From assembly GCA_041396705.1 (NCBI GenBank), contig JAWKYB010000012.1:62001-126000 (forward strand): DNA of 64,000 bases, given 5' to 3'. The notes under the pieces were generated by a model that saw nothing but the letters and a program-made list of their open reading frames with translations, did no database searches and was not told the origin of the DNA. The position numbers and the translations under genes were made by a program. The first letter of the stretch is position 1, and each line of letters opens with the position of its first letter. This stretch comes from Alphaproteobacteria bacterium (GTDB lineage: Bacteria; Pseudomonadota; Alphaproteobacteria; CALKHQ01). Shown in pieces: positions 39,650 through 49,491 of the stretch.

Positions 39650-40358
39650 CGCCGCGCCGTCCGCGTCGCCGACGGGGAGCCGATTCCGCGACCTGACCGT
39701 CCGCACGGCCACCGGCATCGTGATGGGTCTGGTCGGCCTGGCCGCGATCATCGCCGGGCCGTATGGCGTCGTGATCCTTGCCGGCGTGGTGGTCGGCGGC
39801 GTGGTCGCCGAATGGCATCGGCTGAGCCGGCGCAACCTGCCGGACGCCTGGGTCGCCGGCGGATGGGCCTATCTGGCTGTCGCCTGTTTTTCGTTCTTCT
39901 ACGTATATTTCTTCCCGTTTTTTGAGATATCGGTCGACTATGCGCGCGACAGCCTGCTGTGGCTGCTGGCGGTGGTGATCGCCAACGACACCCTGGCCTA
40001 TGGCGTCGGCCGCTGGATCGGCGGCCCCAAGCTGGCGCCGCGGATCAGCCCGAAGAAGACCTGGTCGGGCGCCATCGGCGGCCTGGCCGGCGCCGGGCTC
40101 GCCGGCGGGATCGGCGGCTGGGCGTTCGGCGGCGACGCCGCGATCCTGGCACCGGTCGGGGTGGCGCTGGCGATCCTGGCGCAGCTCGGCGACCTCGCCG
40201 AATCGCTGACCAAGCGCCGTGTCGGGGTGAAGGACGCCGGCAGCCTGATTCCCGGCCACGGCGGCTTCCTCGACCGCTTCGACGGCCTGTTCGCCGCCTC
40301 GATCGGGCTCGCCCTGGCCCAGATCCTGGCCGGCGACATCGCGCTGCGATGGGAATGA
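39630..40358 (+). CDS. cdsA: Phosphatidate cytidylyltransferase
   Basis: About 242 residues with several membrane helices. The family signature is complete near the C-terminus: KRRVGVKDAGSLIPGHGGFL then DRFDG. Makes CDP-diacylglycerol from phosphatidate and CTP. The ATG at 39630 lies inside the end of uppS; no later ATG would keep the first helix. The stop overlaps the dxr start (ATGA). Confidence 0.94.
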   Translation: MAWPDGDAAPSASPTGSRFRDLTVRTATGIVMGLVGLAAIIAGPYGVVILAGVVVGGVVAEWHRLSRRNLPDAWVAGGWAYLAVACFSFFYVYFFPFFEISVDYARDSLLWLLAVVIANDTLAYGVGRWIGGPKLAPRISPKKTWSGAIGGLAGAGLAGGIGGWAFGGDAAILAPVGVALAILAQLGDLAESLTKRRVGVKDAGSLIPGHGGFLDRFDGLFAASIGLALAQILAGDIALRWE

Positions 40359-41521
40359 CCCGCGTCACCCTGCTGGGGGCGACCGGTTCGGTCGGACGGC
40401 AGACCGCCGACGTGATGCTGCGCCATCCCGACCGGTTCAGCGCCGTTGCCGTCACCGCCAACCGCGATGTCGACGGCCTCGCCGCGCTGGCGGTGCGGCT
40501 GGGCGCGGAGATGGCGGCGGTCGCCGACCCCGGTCGCTACGACGCGCTGCGCCAGGCGCTCGCCGGCACCGGCATCGCGGTGGCCGCCGGTCCGGCCGGC
40601 CTCGAAGAGGCGGCGGCGCGCGAGTCGGACTTCGTCATGGCCGCCATCGTCGGCGCCGCCGGGCTGGCGCCGACGCTGACCGCCATCCGCCGCGGCGCCC
40701 GCATCGGGCTGGCCAACAAGGAGTGCCTGGTCTGCGCCGGCGACCTGATGCTGGCCGAGGCGCAGGCGAGCGGTGCGTTGCTGCTGCCGACCGATTCGGA
40801 GCACAACGCCATCTTCCAGGTGCTCGACTCCCGCCGGCCGGAGGCGATCGAGCGCCTGATCCTGACCGCGTCGGGCGGCCCGTTCCGCAACCGGCCGCGG
40901 GAGACTTTGACCGACGTGACGCCGGCCGAGGCGGTGGCGCATCCCAACTGGTCGATGGGCGCAAAGATCTCGGTCGACAGCGCAACGATGATGAATAAGG
41001 GCCTGGAAACCATTGAGGCCTTTCATCTTTTTCCTGTCGCCAAGAGCCAGATCGCGGTGCTGATGCACCCGGAATCGATCGTTCATTCGATGGTTTGCTA
41101 TGTCGACGGGTCGGTGCTGGCCCAGCTCGGCGCGCCGGACATGCGCATTCCCATCGCCTATTGCCTGGCCTGGCCGGAGCGGGTGGACACGGCGGCGGCA
41201 CGGCTCGACCTCGCCGCCATCGGCGCCCTGCATTTCGCCGAGCCGGACGACGCGCAGTTCCCGGCGCTGGCCCTGGCCCGGCAGGCGCTTGCTGCCGGCG
41301 GCAGCGCTCCCAATGTGCTGAACGCGGCCAACGAGGTCGCCGTCGCGGCCTTTCTCGACGGGGCGTTGCCCTACCTCGCCATCACCGACGTGGTCGCATC
41401 GGTGCTGGACGACGTCGCCCCGCCGCCCCCCGCCGGCCTGGATGACGTGCTGGCGGCCGACCGCAGCGCGCGCCTGCGGGCGACGCAGGTTGTGAAGCGG
41501 CGCGCAGACCGCGTAATGTGA
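40355..41521 (+). CDS. dxr: 1-deoxy-D-xylulose-5-phosphate reductoisomerase
   Basis: 388 residues. Second step of the MEP isoprenoid pathway, feeding undecaprenyl synthesis. NADPH fold GATGSVGRQT, then ANKECLVCAGD, LPTDSEHNAIFQ and the flexible loop with SMGAKISVDSATMMNKGLE. Start at 40355 overlaps cdsA by 4 bases; an ATG at 40349 is an alternative. Confidence 0.96.
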   Translation: MTRVTLLGATGSVGRQTADVMLRHPDRFSAVAVTANRDVDGLAALAVRLGAEMAAVADPGRYDALRQALAGTGIAVAAGPAGLEEAAARESDFVMAAIVGAAGLAPTLTAIRRGARIGLANKECLVCAGDLMLAEAQASGALLLPTDSEHNAIFQVLDSRRPEAIERLILTASGGPFRNRPRETLTDVTPAEAVAHPNWSMGAKISVDSATMMNKGLETIEAFHLFPVAKSQIAVLMHPESIVHSMVCYVDGSVLAQLGAPDMRIPIAYCLAWPERVDTAAARLDLAAIGALHFAEPDDAQFPALALARQALAAGGSAPNVLNAANEVAVAAFLDGALPYLAITDVVASVLDDVAPPPPAGLDDVLAADRSARLRATQVVKRRADRVM

Positions 41522-41581
41522 CAGCGCCGCAATCGTCGCGTCGGCGGCCGGCGGCGGCATTGCGTTTCGGGACGGGAGCCC

Positions 41582-42748
41582 ATGTTCGACTACATCCTCG
41601 GTACCGTCATTCCGTTCCTGTTCGTGCTCACCGTCCTGGTGTTCGTGCACGAGCTCGGCCACTACCTGGTGGCGCGCTGGAACGGGGTGCGGGTGGAGGT
41701 CTTCTCCATCGGCTTCGGCCCGGAGCTGTTCGGCTGGACCGCACGCTCCGGCACGCGCTGGCGGTTCAGCGCGCTGCCGCTGGGCGGCTATGTCAAGATG
41801 CTGGGCGGCGAGCAGTCGCTGACCGCCAACCGCGAGGATCCGCCGACGCCGGAGATGATCGCGCATCTCGAGGCGATCGGCATGAGCCAGGCCGACTACT
41901 ACCGCAGCGCCTTTCCGACCAAGCGCCTCGGCCAGCGGGCCGCCATCGTGGCGGCCGGCCCGGTCGCCAACTTCCTGCTGTCGGCCGTGGTCTTCGCCGG
42001 GCTGGCGATGTTCGTCGGCGAGCCGACGACCGAGCCCGTCGCCGGCGAGATCGTCGCCGGCAGCGCGGCGGAGCGCGCCGGGCTCGAGGCCGGAGACCGC
42101 ATCGTCGAGGTCGACGGCAGCGGCATCGGCAGCTTCGAGGAACTGATTCGCGCGGTGCAGCTCAACGTCGGCACGCCGATGGAGCTGACCGTCGAACGCG
42201 CCGGCGAGACCCTGTCGATCGAGGTGATGCCCGACATGGTCGAGGAGACCGACCCGCTGGGCGATACGCGGCAGGTGGCGCGGCTGGGCATTTCGCAGAG
42301 CACCGCGCCGGCGGAGACGCTGGACCCGTTCTCCGCCGTCGTCCACGGCTTCGCACGGACCTGGGAGTTCAGCGTGATCACCGTGCGCGCGGTCGGCCAG
42401 ATCGTCGCCGGCTCGCGCGGCACCGAGGACATCAGCGGCATCCCGCGCATCATGGAGATGTCGGGCCACGTCGCGGCCTCGGGAACCCCGTCGCTGGCGT
42501 TCTTCATCGCGGCGCTGTCGATCAGCCTCGGCCTGATCAACCTGCTGCCGATCCCCGTGCTGGACGGCGGTCATCTGTTGTTCTATGCCATCGAGGCGAT
42601 TCGTGGCCGTCCGCTGGGGCGGCGTGCGATCGAACTGGCCATGGGATTCGGGCTTGTCGTGATCATCGGACTGTTCTTGACGACGACAGTGCATGACCTG
42701 ATGCGTTACGACGGCATCGTCGAATTCTTCAACGACCTCACGGGCTGA
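41582..42748 (+). CDS. rseP: Site-2 intramembrane metalloprotease RseP (MmpA-type)
   Basis: 388 residues. Zinc motif HELGH in the first membrane helix (VFVHELGHYLVARWNG), one PDZ domain (about 135-215: AGLEAGDRIVEVDG), and the second zinc-ligand motif LINLLPIPVLDGGHL near the C-terminus. Cleaves anti-sigma factors and signal peptide remnants in the membrane. Conserved place between dxr and bamA. Confidence 0.95.
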   Translation: MFDYILGTVIPFLFVLTVLVFVHELGHYLVARWNGVRVEVFSIGFGPELFGWTARSGTRWRFSALPLGGYVKMLGGEQSLTANREDPPTPEMIAHLEAIGMSQADYYRSAFPTKRLGQRAAIVAAGPVANFLLSAVVFAGLAMFVGEPTTEPVAGEIVAGSAAERAGLEAGDRIVEVDGSGIGSFEELIRAVQLNVGTPMELTVERAGETLSIEVMPDMVEETDPLGDTRQVARLGISQSTAPAETLDPFSAVVHGFARTWEFSVITVRAVGQIVAGSRGTEDISGIPRIMEMSGHVAASGTPSLAFFIAALSISLGLINLLPIPVLDGGHLLFYAIEAIRGRPLGRRAIELAMGFGLVVIIGLFLTTTVHDLMRYDGIVEFFNDLTG

Positions 42749-42762
42749 GCAGGTACGGAATC

Positions 42763-45048
42763 ATGCGGAAGTGGGGCAGCATGCGGCCGCTGGCCATCCT
42801 CGCGGTCGTGATGGGGATGATCGGCCTTGGCATGGCGGCGAAGGCCCAGCAGGGCGGCCCGGCCATTTCCGCCATCGTGGTCGAGGGCAACCAGCGCATC
42901 GAGAGCGAGACGGTCCGCTCCTACCTGACGGTGCAGGAGGGCGATCCGCTCGACCCGTTCGCGCTGAACGACTCGCTGCGCGCCCTGTTCGCCAGCGGCC
43001 TGTTCCGCGACGCCGACCTGACCGTGACCGGCACGGTCGTTACCGTGACGGTGGACGAGAACCCGATCATCAACCGCGTGGTGTTCGAGGGGAACGACCG
43101 CATCGACACCGACGTGCTGGAGGCCGAGATCCAGTCGCGGCCGCGCATCGTCTACACCCAGACCCAGGTGGCCGACGACGCCGACCGCATCCTCGAGGTC
43201 TATCGGCGCAGCGGCCGCTATGCCGCGGCGGTCGACCCGCAGATCATCACGCTGGACCAGAACCGCGTCGACCTCGTCTTCGAGGTCGAGGAGGGCCCGC
43301 TCACCGGCGTCGACCGCATCAGCTTCGTCGGCAACCGGGCTTTCGGCGACGGCACGCTCAGGGGCGAGATCCTCACCGAGGAGAGCGCCTGGTGGCGCAT
43401 CCTGTCCAGTTCGGACAACTACGACCCGGACCGGCTGACGTTCGACCGCGAGCTGCTGCGCAACTTCTACCTGTCCGAGGGCTACGCCGACTTCCGGGTG
43501 GTCTCCGCCGTCGCCGAGCTGGCGCCGGAAGGCGACGGCTTCTTCGTCACCTTCACGGTGGAGGAGGGCGAGCGCTACAGCTTCGGCGCGATCGACGTGC
43601 AGAGCGCGCTGCCCGACCTGTCGCCGGAGGAGCTGCGCAGCGAGATCACCACCTTCGAGGGCGACTGGTACGACGCCGAGGCGGTCGAGGCCTCGATCCA
43701 GGCGATGACGGCGCGGCTGGGCGAGCTCGGCTATGCCTTCGCCGAGGTGCGCCCGCGCATCGAGCGCGACCGCGACAACCTGCTGATCGGCGTCACCTAC
43801 GACATCCAGCAGGGCCCGCGCGTCTACGTGCAGCGCATCGACATCGTCGGCAACGTGCGCACCCAGGACCAGGTGATTCGCCGCGAGATGCGGCTGGTGG
43901 AGGGCGATGCCTTCAACACCGCGCGGCTGCGCCGGTCGGAGCAGGAGATCCGCGACCTCGACTTCTTCGAGACCGTCGACGTCAGCAGCGTGCCGGGCGA
44001 CGCCCCCGACCAGACCGTGATCGTGGTCGAGGTGGAGGAGAAGTCGACCGGCGAGCTGTCGATCGGCGCCGGCTATTCCACCAACGACGGCGCGCTCGCC
44101 GACTTCTCGCTGCGCGAACGCAACCTGCTGGGCCAGGGCCAGGACCTGCGGCTCGGCCTGTCGCTGGCGACGTCCAGGCAGGAGATCGACCTCAGCTTCA
44201 CCGAGCCCTATTTCCTCGACCGCCGGCTCGCCGCGGGCTTCGATATCTTCCGCATCACCCGCGACCAGCAGGACGTCGCCTCCTACGACTCCGAGGAAAC
44301 CGGCTTCGCGCTGCGGGCGGGCTATAACATCAACGAAAGCCTGAGCCAGAACTGGACCTACACCCTGCGCCAGGATTCGATCAGCAACGTGCCGTCCGAC
44401 GCCTCGATCTTCGTGCGCGAGCAGGAGGGCGACCGCATCACCTCGTCGATCGGCCAGCAGCTGCTGTTCGACCAGCGCGACAGCCGCGTCAACCCGACCG
44501 AGGGGTATTTCCTCCGGGCCGGGACCGAGTTCGCCGGCCTGGGCGGCGACGTCACCTTCTTCCGCGCGACGGCGGGCGCCGGCTACTACTATCCGGTCGC
44601 CGAGGAGGTGGTCGCCTCGCTCAGCGCCGAGGCCGGCATGATCAGCGGCATCGGCGAGGACGTGCGCATCTTCAACCGCTTCTTCATCGGCGGCCGCGAC
44701 CTGCGCGGCTTCCGCCGCGGCGGCATCGGTCCGCGCGACCTGTTCACCGACGACGCGCTGGGCGGCAACACCTTCTTCACCGGCTCGGCGGAGATGTCGT
44801 TCCCGCTCGGCCTGCCCGAGGAACTGGGACTGACCGGAGCCGTGTTCGCCGATTTCGGCACGCTGACCGGCCTCGACTCCTCCGGCCCGACCGTCGTCGA
44901 CTCCGGCTCGATCCGCAGCTCGGTCGGCATCGGCGTGCTGTGGGATTCGCCGTTCGGCCCGGTCCGGGTCGACGTCTCGCAGCCGGTATCGAAGGAATCC
45001 TACGACGAGACCGAGCGCTTCTCGCTCAGCTTCGGCACCCGGTTCTAG
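42763..45048 (+). CDS. bamA: Outer membrane protein assembly factor BamA
   Basis: 761 residues. Signal peptide at about 1-28 ending AKA, five POTRA domains (about 32-360), and the Omp85 barrel. RRGGIGPRD and GGNTFFTGSAEM match the loop-6 and lid regions, and the C-terminus RFSLSFGTRF ends in the aromatic residue expected of a barrel protein. Central subunit of the BAM machine. Confidence 0.96.
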   Translation: MRKWGSMRPLAILAVVMGMIGLGMAAKAQQGGPAISAIVVEGNQRIESETVRSYLTVQEGDPLDPFALNDSLRALFASGLFRDADLTVTGTVVTVTVDENPIINRVVFEGNDRIDTDVLEAEIQSRPRIVYTQTQVADDADRILEVYRRSGRYAAAVDPQIITLDQNRVDLVFEVEEGPLTGVDRISFVGNRAFGDGTLRGEILTEESAWWRILSSSDNYDPDRLTFDRELLRNFYLSEGYADFRVVSAVAELAPEGDGFFVTFTVEEGERYSFGAIDVQSALPDLSPEELRSEITTFEGDWYDAEAVEASIQAMTARLGELGYAFAEVRPRIERDRDNLLIGVTYDIQQGPRVYVQRIDIVGNVRTQDQVIRREMRLVEGDAFNTARLRRSEQEIRDLDFFETVDVSSVPGDAPDQTVIVVEVEEKSTGELSIGAGYSTNDGALADFSLRERNLLGQGQDLRLGLSLATSRQEIDLSFTEPYFLDRRLAAGFDIFRITRDQQDVASYDSEETGFALRAGYNINESLSQNWTYTLRQDSISNVPSDASIFVREQEGDRITSSIGQQLLFDQRDSRVNPTEGYFLRAGTEFAGLGGDVTFFRATAGAGYYYPVAEEVVASLSAEAGMISGIGEDVRIFNRFFIGGRDLRGFRRGGIGPRDLFTDDALGGNTFFTGSAEMSFPLGLPEELGLTGAVFADFGTLTGLDSSGPTVVDSGSIRSSVGIGVLWDSPFGPVRVDVSQPVSKESYDETERFSLSFGTRF

Positions 45049-45082
45049 GCGGCAGGGCCGATGATGCCGGGCTGCGCCAGCG

Positions 45083-46108
45083 ATGGCTGATCCGCGCTTC
45101 TTTGACAACGCCGGTCCGTTCACGATCGGCGAGCTGGCCGCGGCGGCCTCGGCCACGCTGTGGCCGGACGATGCCGATCCGACCCGCCCGGTCCGCGACA
45201 TCGCCACGCTGGCGGAGGCCGGGCCGGACCAGATCGGCTTCCTCGACAACGTCGCCTATCTGCCCGGCTTCCGCACCAGCGCGGCCGGGGTCTGCGTGGT
45301 GAAGCCGACCTTTCGCGACGAGGCGCCGGCGGGCATGGTGCTGCTGCTCAGCGCACAGCCCTATATGGCCTTCGCGGTCATCGCCAACCTGTTCTATCCC
45401 GACCGTGCGCCGGAGCCGGGGGTGGCGCCTTCCGCCGTCGTCGCCGCGGATGCGGTGGTGCCGGCCGACTGCCGGATCGAGCCGGGAGCGGTGATCGAAT
45501 CGGGGGCTGTGCTGGGCGCGCGGGTCCATGTCGGGGCCAATGCGGTGATCGGCCGGAACGTCGCCGTCGGCGACGACACCGTGGTCGGGCCGAACGCCAG
45601 CCTGAGCCATTGCCTGGTCGGCAAGCGCTGCCTGCTGCACCCCGGCGTGCGACTCGGCCAGCGCGGCTTCGGCTTCGCCATGTCGCCCGCCGGGCACCGG
45701 CGGATTCCGCAGGTCGGCCGGGTGCTGGTCGGCGACGATGTCGAGATCGGCGCCAATACCTGCATCGACCGCGGCGCCGGGCCGGATACGGTGGTCGGCG
45801 ATGGCGTGATGATTGATAATCAGGTGCAGATCGGGCACAACGTCACCATTGGCCGCGGTTGTGTTCTGGTTGCCCAGTCTGGCGTCGCCGGCAGCGCAAA
45901 ATTAGAGGATTTCGTCGTCGTTGCGGCGCAATCGGGTGTTGCTGGCCACATCACGGTGGGCAAGGGGGCGCAGATTGCGGCCGCCTCGGGTGTGATGCGC
46001 GACGTTCCGCCCGGTGGGAGATATGGCGGTACGCCGGCCGTTCCGATAAAGCAGTTCTTTCGCGAGCTCGCGAGCCTGCAGCGGCTGGCCCGGAAAGGAG
46101 ACGCCTAG
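45083..46108 (+). CDS. lpxD: UDP-3-O-(3-hydroxyacyl)glucosamine N-acyltransferase
   Basis: 341 residues. N-terminal uridine-binding domain (about 1-100), then a left-handed beta helix of hexapeptide repeats (about 105-310) with IDNQVQIGHNVTIGRG holding the catalytic His. Third step of lipid A synthesis. In many relatives a skp/ompH gene separates bamA from lpxD; here the gap is only 34 bases. Confidence 0.95.
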   Translation: MADPRFFDNAGPFTIGELAAAASATLWPDDADPTRPVRDIATLAEAGPDQIGFLDNVAYLPGFRTSAAGVCVVKPTFRDEAPAGMVLLLSAQPYMAFAVIANLFYPDRAPEPGVAPSAVVAADAVVPADCRIEPGAVIESGAVLGARVHVGANAVIGRNVAVGDDTVVGPNASLSHCLVGKRCLLHPGVRLGQRGFGFAMSPAGHRRIPQVGRVLVGDDVEIGANTCIDRGAGPDTVVGDGVMIDNQVQIGHNVTIGRGCVLVAQSGVAGSAKLEDFVVVAAQSGVAGHITVGKGAQIAAASGVMRDVPPGGRYGGTPAVPIKQFFRELASLQRLARKGDA

Positions 46109-46112
46109 CACG

Positions 46113-46589
46113 ATGGAGGCCAAGCTCAAGCCTCAGGACGCCGAGGAGTTCGACGTCACCGAGATCATGCGGATGATCCCGCACCGCTATCCGTTCCTGA
46201 TGGTGGACCGGATCGTCGAGGCGCGCGCCGGCGTCGGCGCTGTGGGCGTCAAGAACGTCTCGATGAACGAGCATTACTTCGCGGGCCACTTTCCGTCCAA
46301 GCCGGTAATGCCGGGTGTGCTGATCATCGAGGCGCTGGCGCAGACCGCCGGCGTCCTGGTTGTCCACACGCTCGGTCCCGGCGCGATGGGCAAGCTGGTC
46401 TATTTCATGTCGGTGGAGAACGCCCGGTTCCGCCACCCGGTGCTGCCCGGCGACCAGCTCGAGCTGCATGTGTTGAAGGAGCGCAGTCGCGGCGCGGTCT
46501 GGAAGTTCAGCGGCGAGGCGCGCGTCGACGGGCGCATCTGCGCCGAGGCCGTGTTCACGGCGATGATCGTGGATCCGCCGGAGGAATGA
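46113..46589 (+). CDS. fabZ: (3R)-hydroxyacyl-ACP dehydratase FabZ
   Basis: 158 residues with the hot-dog fold. IPHRYPFLMVDRIVE carries the catalytic His and HFPSKPVMPGVLIIEALAQ the catalytic Glu. Supplies acyl chains for fatty acids and competes with LpxA for hydroxyacyl-ACP. Its stop overlaps lpxA by 4 bases. Confidence 0.96.
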   Translation: MEAKLKPQDAEEFDVTEIMRMIPHRYPFLMVDRIVEARAGVGAVGVKNVSMNEHYFAGHFPSKPVMPGVLIIEALAQTAGVLVVHTLGPGAMGKLVYFMSVENARFRHPVLPGDQLELHVLKERSRGAVWKFSGEARVDGRICAEAVFTAMIVDPPEE

Positions 46590-47395
46590 GCGAGACAGCG
46601 GCCGAGATTCACCCGACGGCCATCATCGATCCGCGTGCCCGCCTCGGCGCGGGCGTGCGGGTCGGCCCCTACTGCATCGTGGACGGTGATGTGGAGCTTG
46701 GCGACCGGGTGCGCCTGCACAGCCATGTGGTGGTGACCGGCAGGACCCGGGTCGGCGCCGACACCGAGATCTATCCCTTCTCGTCGATCGGCCACCGACC
46801 GCAGGACCTGAAGTACCGCGGCGAGGAATCGCGGCTGGAGATCGGCGCCGGGACCACGATCCGCGAGCATGTGACCATGAACCCCGGCACCGAGGGCGGC
46901 GGCATGCTGACCCGGGTCGGCGACCGTTGCCTGATCATGGCGACCTGCCACGTCGCCCACGACTGCCTGATCGGCAATCACGTCATCATGGCCAACAATG
47001 CCACCCTGGGCGGCCATGTGGTGATCGAGGATTACGCCATCATCGGCGGCATGTCGGCGGTGCAGCAGTTCGTGCGCATCGGCCGCAACGCCATGATCGG
47101 CGGCATGTCCGGGGTCGAGCAGGACGTGATTCCCTATGGCACCGTGATGGGCGACCGGGCCCGGCTGTCCGGCCTCAATCTGATCGGCGCCAAGCGCCAC
47201 AACATGGCGCGCGAGGACATCAATGCGCTGCGCGCCGCCTACCGGACGCTGTTCGACGACGGCGCGACGCTGGAGGAGCGGGTGGCCGAGGTCGAGGCGG
47301 CTTTCGCGGACAATGCCCCCGTGCGCGCCATTGTCGAGTTCATCCGCGCGGGCAAGTCGCGGCCGATCTGCCGGCCGCAGGACAATGCCGCCTAA
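46586..47395 (+). CDS. lpxA: UDP-N-acetylglucosamine acyltransferase
   Basis: 269 residues. Hexapeptide-repeat beta helix from residue 5 on (IHPTAIIDPRARLGAGVRVG), with the catalytic His region ATCHVAHDCLIGNHV and the C-terminal helical bundle GLNLIGAKRHN. First step of lipid A synthesis. Coupled to fabZ and to lpxI (11-base overlap). Confidence 0.96.
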   Translation: MSETAAEIHPTAIIDPRARLGAGVRVGPYCIVDGDVELGDRVRLHSHVVVTGRTRVGADTEIYPFSSIGHRPQDLKYRGEESRLEIGAGTTIREHVTMNPGTEGGGMLTRVGDRCLIMATCHVAHDCLIGNHVIMANNATLGGHVVIEDYAIIGGMSAVQQFVRIGRNAMIGGMSGVEQDVIPYGTVMGDRARLSGLNLIGAKRHNMAREDINALRAAYRTLFDDGATLEERVAEVEAAFADNAPVRAIVEFIRAGKSRPICRPQDNAA

Positions 47396-48227
47396 GGTCG
47401 GTGTCGTCGCCGGCGGCGGCCGTCTTCCCGAACTGGTGGCACGGGCGTGCCGCGACGCCGGCCGCTCGGTCTTCCTGCTCAGCCTGCGCGACGATGCCGA
47501 TCCCGAGCTTGCCGCGCGGGTGCAGCCCGACGGCCACGCGGCGATCCGCCTGGGCGAGGCCGGCACCGGCGTCAAGCACCTGAAACGGGCCGGCGTCGAG
47601 CAGGTGGTCTTCGTCGGCAAGGTCGAGCGGCCGTCGCTGTCGTCCCTGCGGCCCGATTTCGCGACCATCGGCCTGCTCGCCCGCATCGGCCGGCGCGCGC
47701 TGGGCGACGACAGCCTGCTGCGCGCGATCGCCGACGTGATCGCCGGCGAAGGCTTCCAGGTGGTCGGCCCGCTCGATCTGGCGCCCGGTCTCGCCACGCC
47801 GGAGGGTGTGCTGACCCGGGCCCGTCCCGACGCCGAGGCGGAAGCCGACATCCGGCGCGGCATCGCGGTCGTAGCCGGCCTGGGCGCCTGCGACGTCGGC
47901 CAGGCGGCCGCGGTGCAGCAGGGCATCGTGCTGGCGGTCGAGGCGGTCGAAGGCACCGACGCGATGATCGCGCGCTGCGCTGCGCTCAGCCGCAAGGGGG
48001 CGGGCGGCGTGCTGGTCAAGGCCAGCAAGCCGCAGCAGGACCTCAGGCTCGACCTGCCGACCGTGGGCGCGGACACGGTGCGCGCGGCGGCGCAGGCCGG
48101 CCTGCGCGGCATGGCGATCGAGGCCGGGCGCGTCATCCTGATCGACCGCGCCGAGACGGTCGCGGAAGCCGACCGGCTGGGGCTGTTCGTCGTCGGGGTC
48201 GCGGTCCAGGCCGCGCCGGCGCCTTGA
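47385..48227 (+). CDS. lpxI: UDP-2,3-diacylglucosamine pyrophosphatase LpxI
   Basis: 280 residues, ATG at 47385 inside the end of lpxA. VGVVAGGGRLPELVARA, FVGKVERPSL, GDDSLLRAIADVI and VEAVEGTDAMIARCA are LpxI (DUF1009) motifs. It replaces LpxH in alphaproteobacteria for UMP release from UDP-diacylglucosamine. The stop overlaps the lpxB TTG start. Confidence 0.94.
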   Translation: MPPKVGVVAGGGRLPELVARACRDAGRSVFLLSLRDDADPELAARVQPDGHAAIRLGEAGTGVKHLKRAGVEQVVFVGKVERPSLSSLRPDFATIGLLARIGRRALGDDSLLRAIADVIAGEGFQVVGPLDLAPGLATPEGVLTRARPDAEAEADIRRGIAVVAGLGACDVGQAAAVQQGIVLAVEAVEGTDAMIARCAALSRKGAGGVLVKASKPQQDLRLDLPTVGADTVRAAAQAGLRGMAIEAGRVILIDRAETVAEADRLGLFVVGVAVQAAPAP

Positions 48228-49417
48228 CCGAGCCGCTGCGGCTGTATCTGGTCGCCGGCGAGCCGTCGGGCGACCTGATCGGCGGCCGGCTGATCGCGGC
48301 GCTGCGTGCGCTGTCGCCGCGGCCGATCGAACTGCGCGGCGTCGGCGGCCCGGCGATGGCCGCGGCCGGTCTGGACAGCCTGTTCCCGATGGACGAGCTG
48401 TCGGTGATGGGGGTGCTGGAGGTGGTGCCGCGCGCGCCGGCGCTGTTCCGCCGCATGCGCCAGGTGGCCGATGCGGTGACGGCGTTCCGGCCGCACGCGC
48501 TGGTCACCATCGACGCGCCGGCCTTCGCCTTCGGCGTGGTGCGCCGGCTGCCGGACCGCAGCGTGCCGCGCATCCACTATGTGGCGCCGACCGTCTGGGC
48601 CTGGCGACCCTGGCGGGTGCACAAGTTCCGCAAGAACTTCGACCACCTGATGACGCTGCTGCCGTTCGAGCCGCCCTATTTCGAGCGCGTCGGGCTGCCG
48701 GCGACCTTCGTCGGCCACCCGATCCTGGAATCGGCCGCCGGCGGTGGCGACGGCGCGGCCTTCCGCCGCCGGCACGGCATCGATCCGGCGGCAAGGCTGG
48801 TCTGCGTGCTGCCCGGCAGCCGCCGCGGCGAGGTCGACCGGCTTGGCGCCGTGCTGGGCGCGAGTCTCGCCCGTCTGGCGAACGCGGTACCCGGGTTGCG
48901 CGTGGTGGTGCCGACGGTGCCGAACGTGGCCGACCGGGTCGCGGCGATGGCGGCCGCATGGCCCGGCGCGCCCGTCCTCACGCATGACGAGGCGGAGAAG
49001 TACGACGCGATGGCCGCCGCCGATGCGGCGATCGCCGCGTCCGGCACCGTTGCGCTGGAACTGGCGATGGCCGGCGTACCGCCGGTCATCGTCTATCGCG
49101 TCTCCGCCTTCACCGGCCTGGTGGTGCGGATGATGGTGCGCGTGCGCTATGCCAACCTGGTCAACCTGATCCTCGACCGCATGGCGGTGCCGGAGCTGCT
49201 GCAGGACCGGGCCCGGCCGGAAGCGATCGCAGACACCGTGGCGGAAATCCTGCGCGTTCCGGCCCGGGCCGGCGCGATCCGGCAGGCGCAGCGCGAGGCG
49301 CTGGCGGCGATCGGGGCCGGCGACGAGGCACCCAGCCGGCAGGCCGCGCGCACGGTGCTGCGGCTGGCCGGGCTTGACTTGGACGGCTCCGCCACCGACC
49401 TTGCCATCGACGGCTGA
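48224..49417 (+). CDS. lpxB: Lipid-A-disaccharide synthase
   Basis: 397 residues from a TTG at 48224 that overlaps the lpxI stop (TTGA). GEPSGDLIGGRLIAAL, FRPHALVTIDAPAFAF, YVAPTVWAWRPWR and LPGSRRGEVDRL are typical of this GT-B glycosyltransferase. Joins lipid X to UDP-diacylglucosamine. Last gene of the lipid A run. Confidence 0.95.
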   Translation: MTEPLRLYLVAGEPSGDLIGGRLIAALRALSPRPIELRGVGGPAMAAAGLDSLFPMDELSVMGVLEVVPRAPALFRRMRQVADAVTAFRPHALVTIDAPAFAFGVVRRLPDRSVPRIHYVAPTVWAWRPWRVHKFRKNFDHLMTLLPFEPPYFERVGLPATFVGHPILESAAGGGDGAAFRRRHGIDPAARLVCVLPGSRRGEVDRLGAVLGASLARLANAVPGLRVVVPTVPNVADRVAAMAAAWPGAPVLTHDEAEKYDAMAAADAAIAASGTVALELAMAGVPPVIVYRVSAFTGLVVRMMVRVRYANLVNLILDRMAVPELLQDRARPEAIADTVAEILRVPARAGAIRQAQREALAAIGAGDEAPSRQAARTVLRLAGLDLDGSATDLAIDG

Positions 49418-49491
49418 ACGGCGCCGGCGCCGGCATCGCCCGGCCCGCCGTCGGCCCAAGTCAGCGCACAGCAACCGAGGGAGAATGCCCG

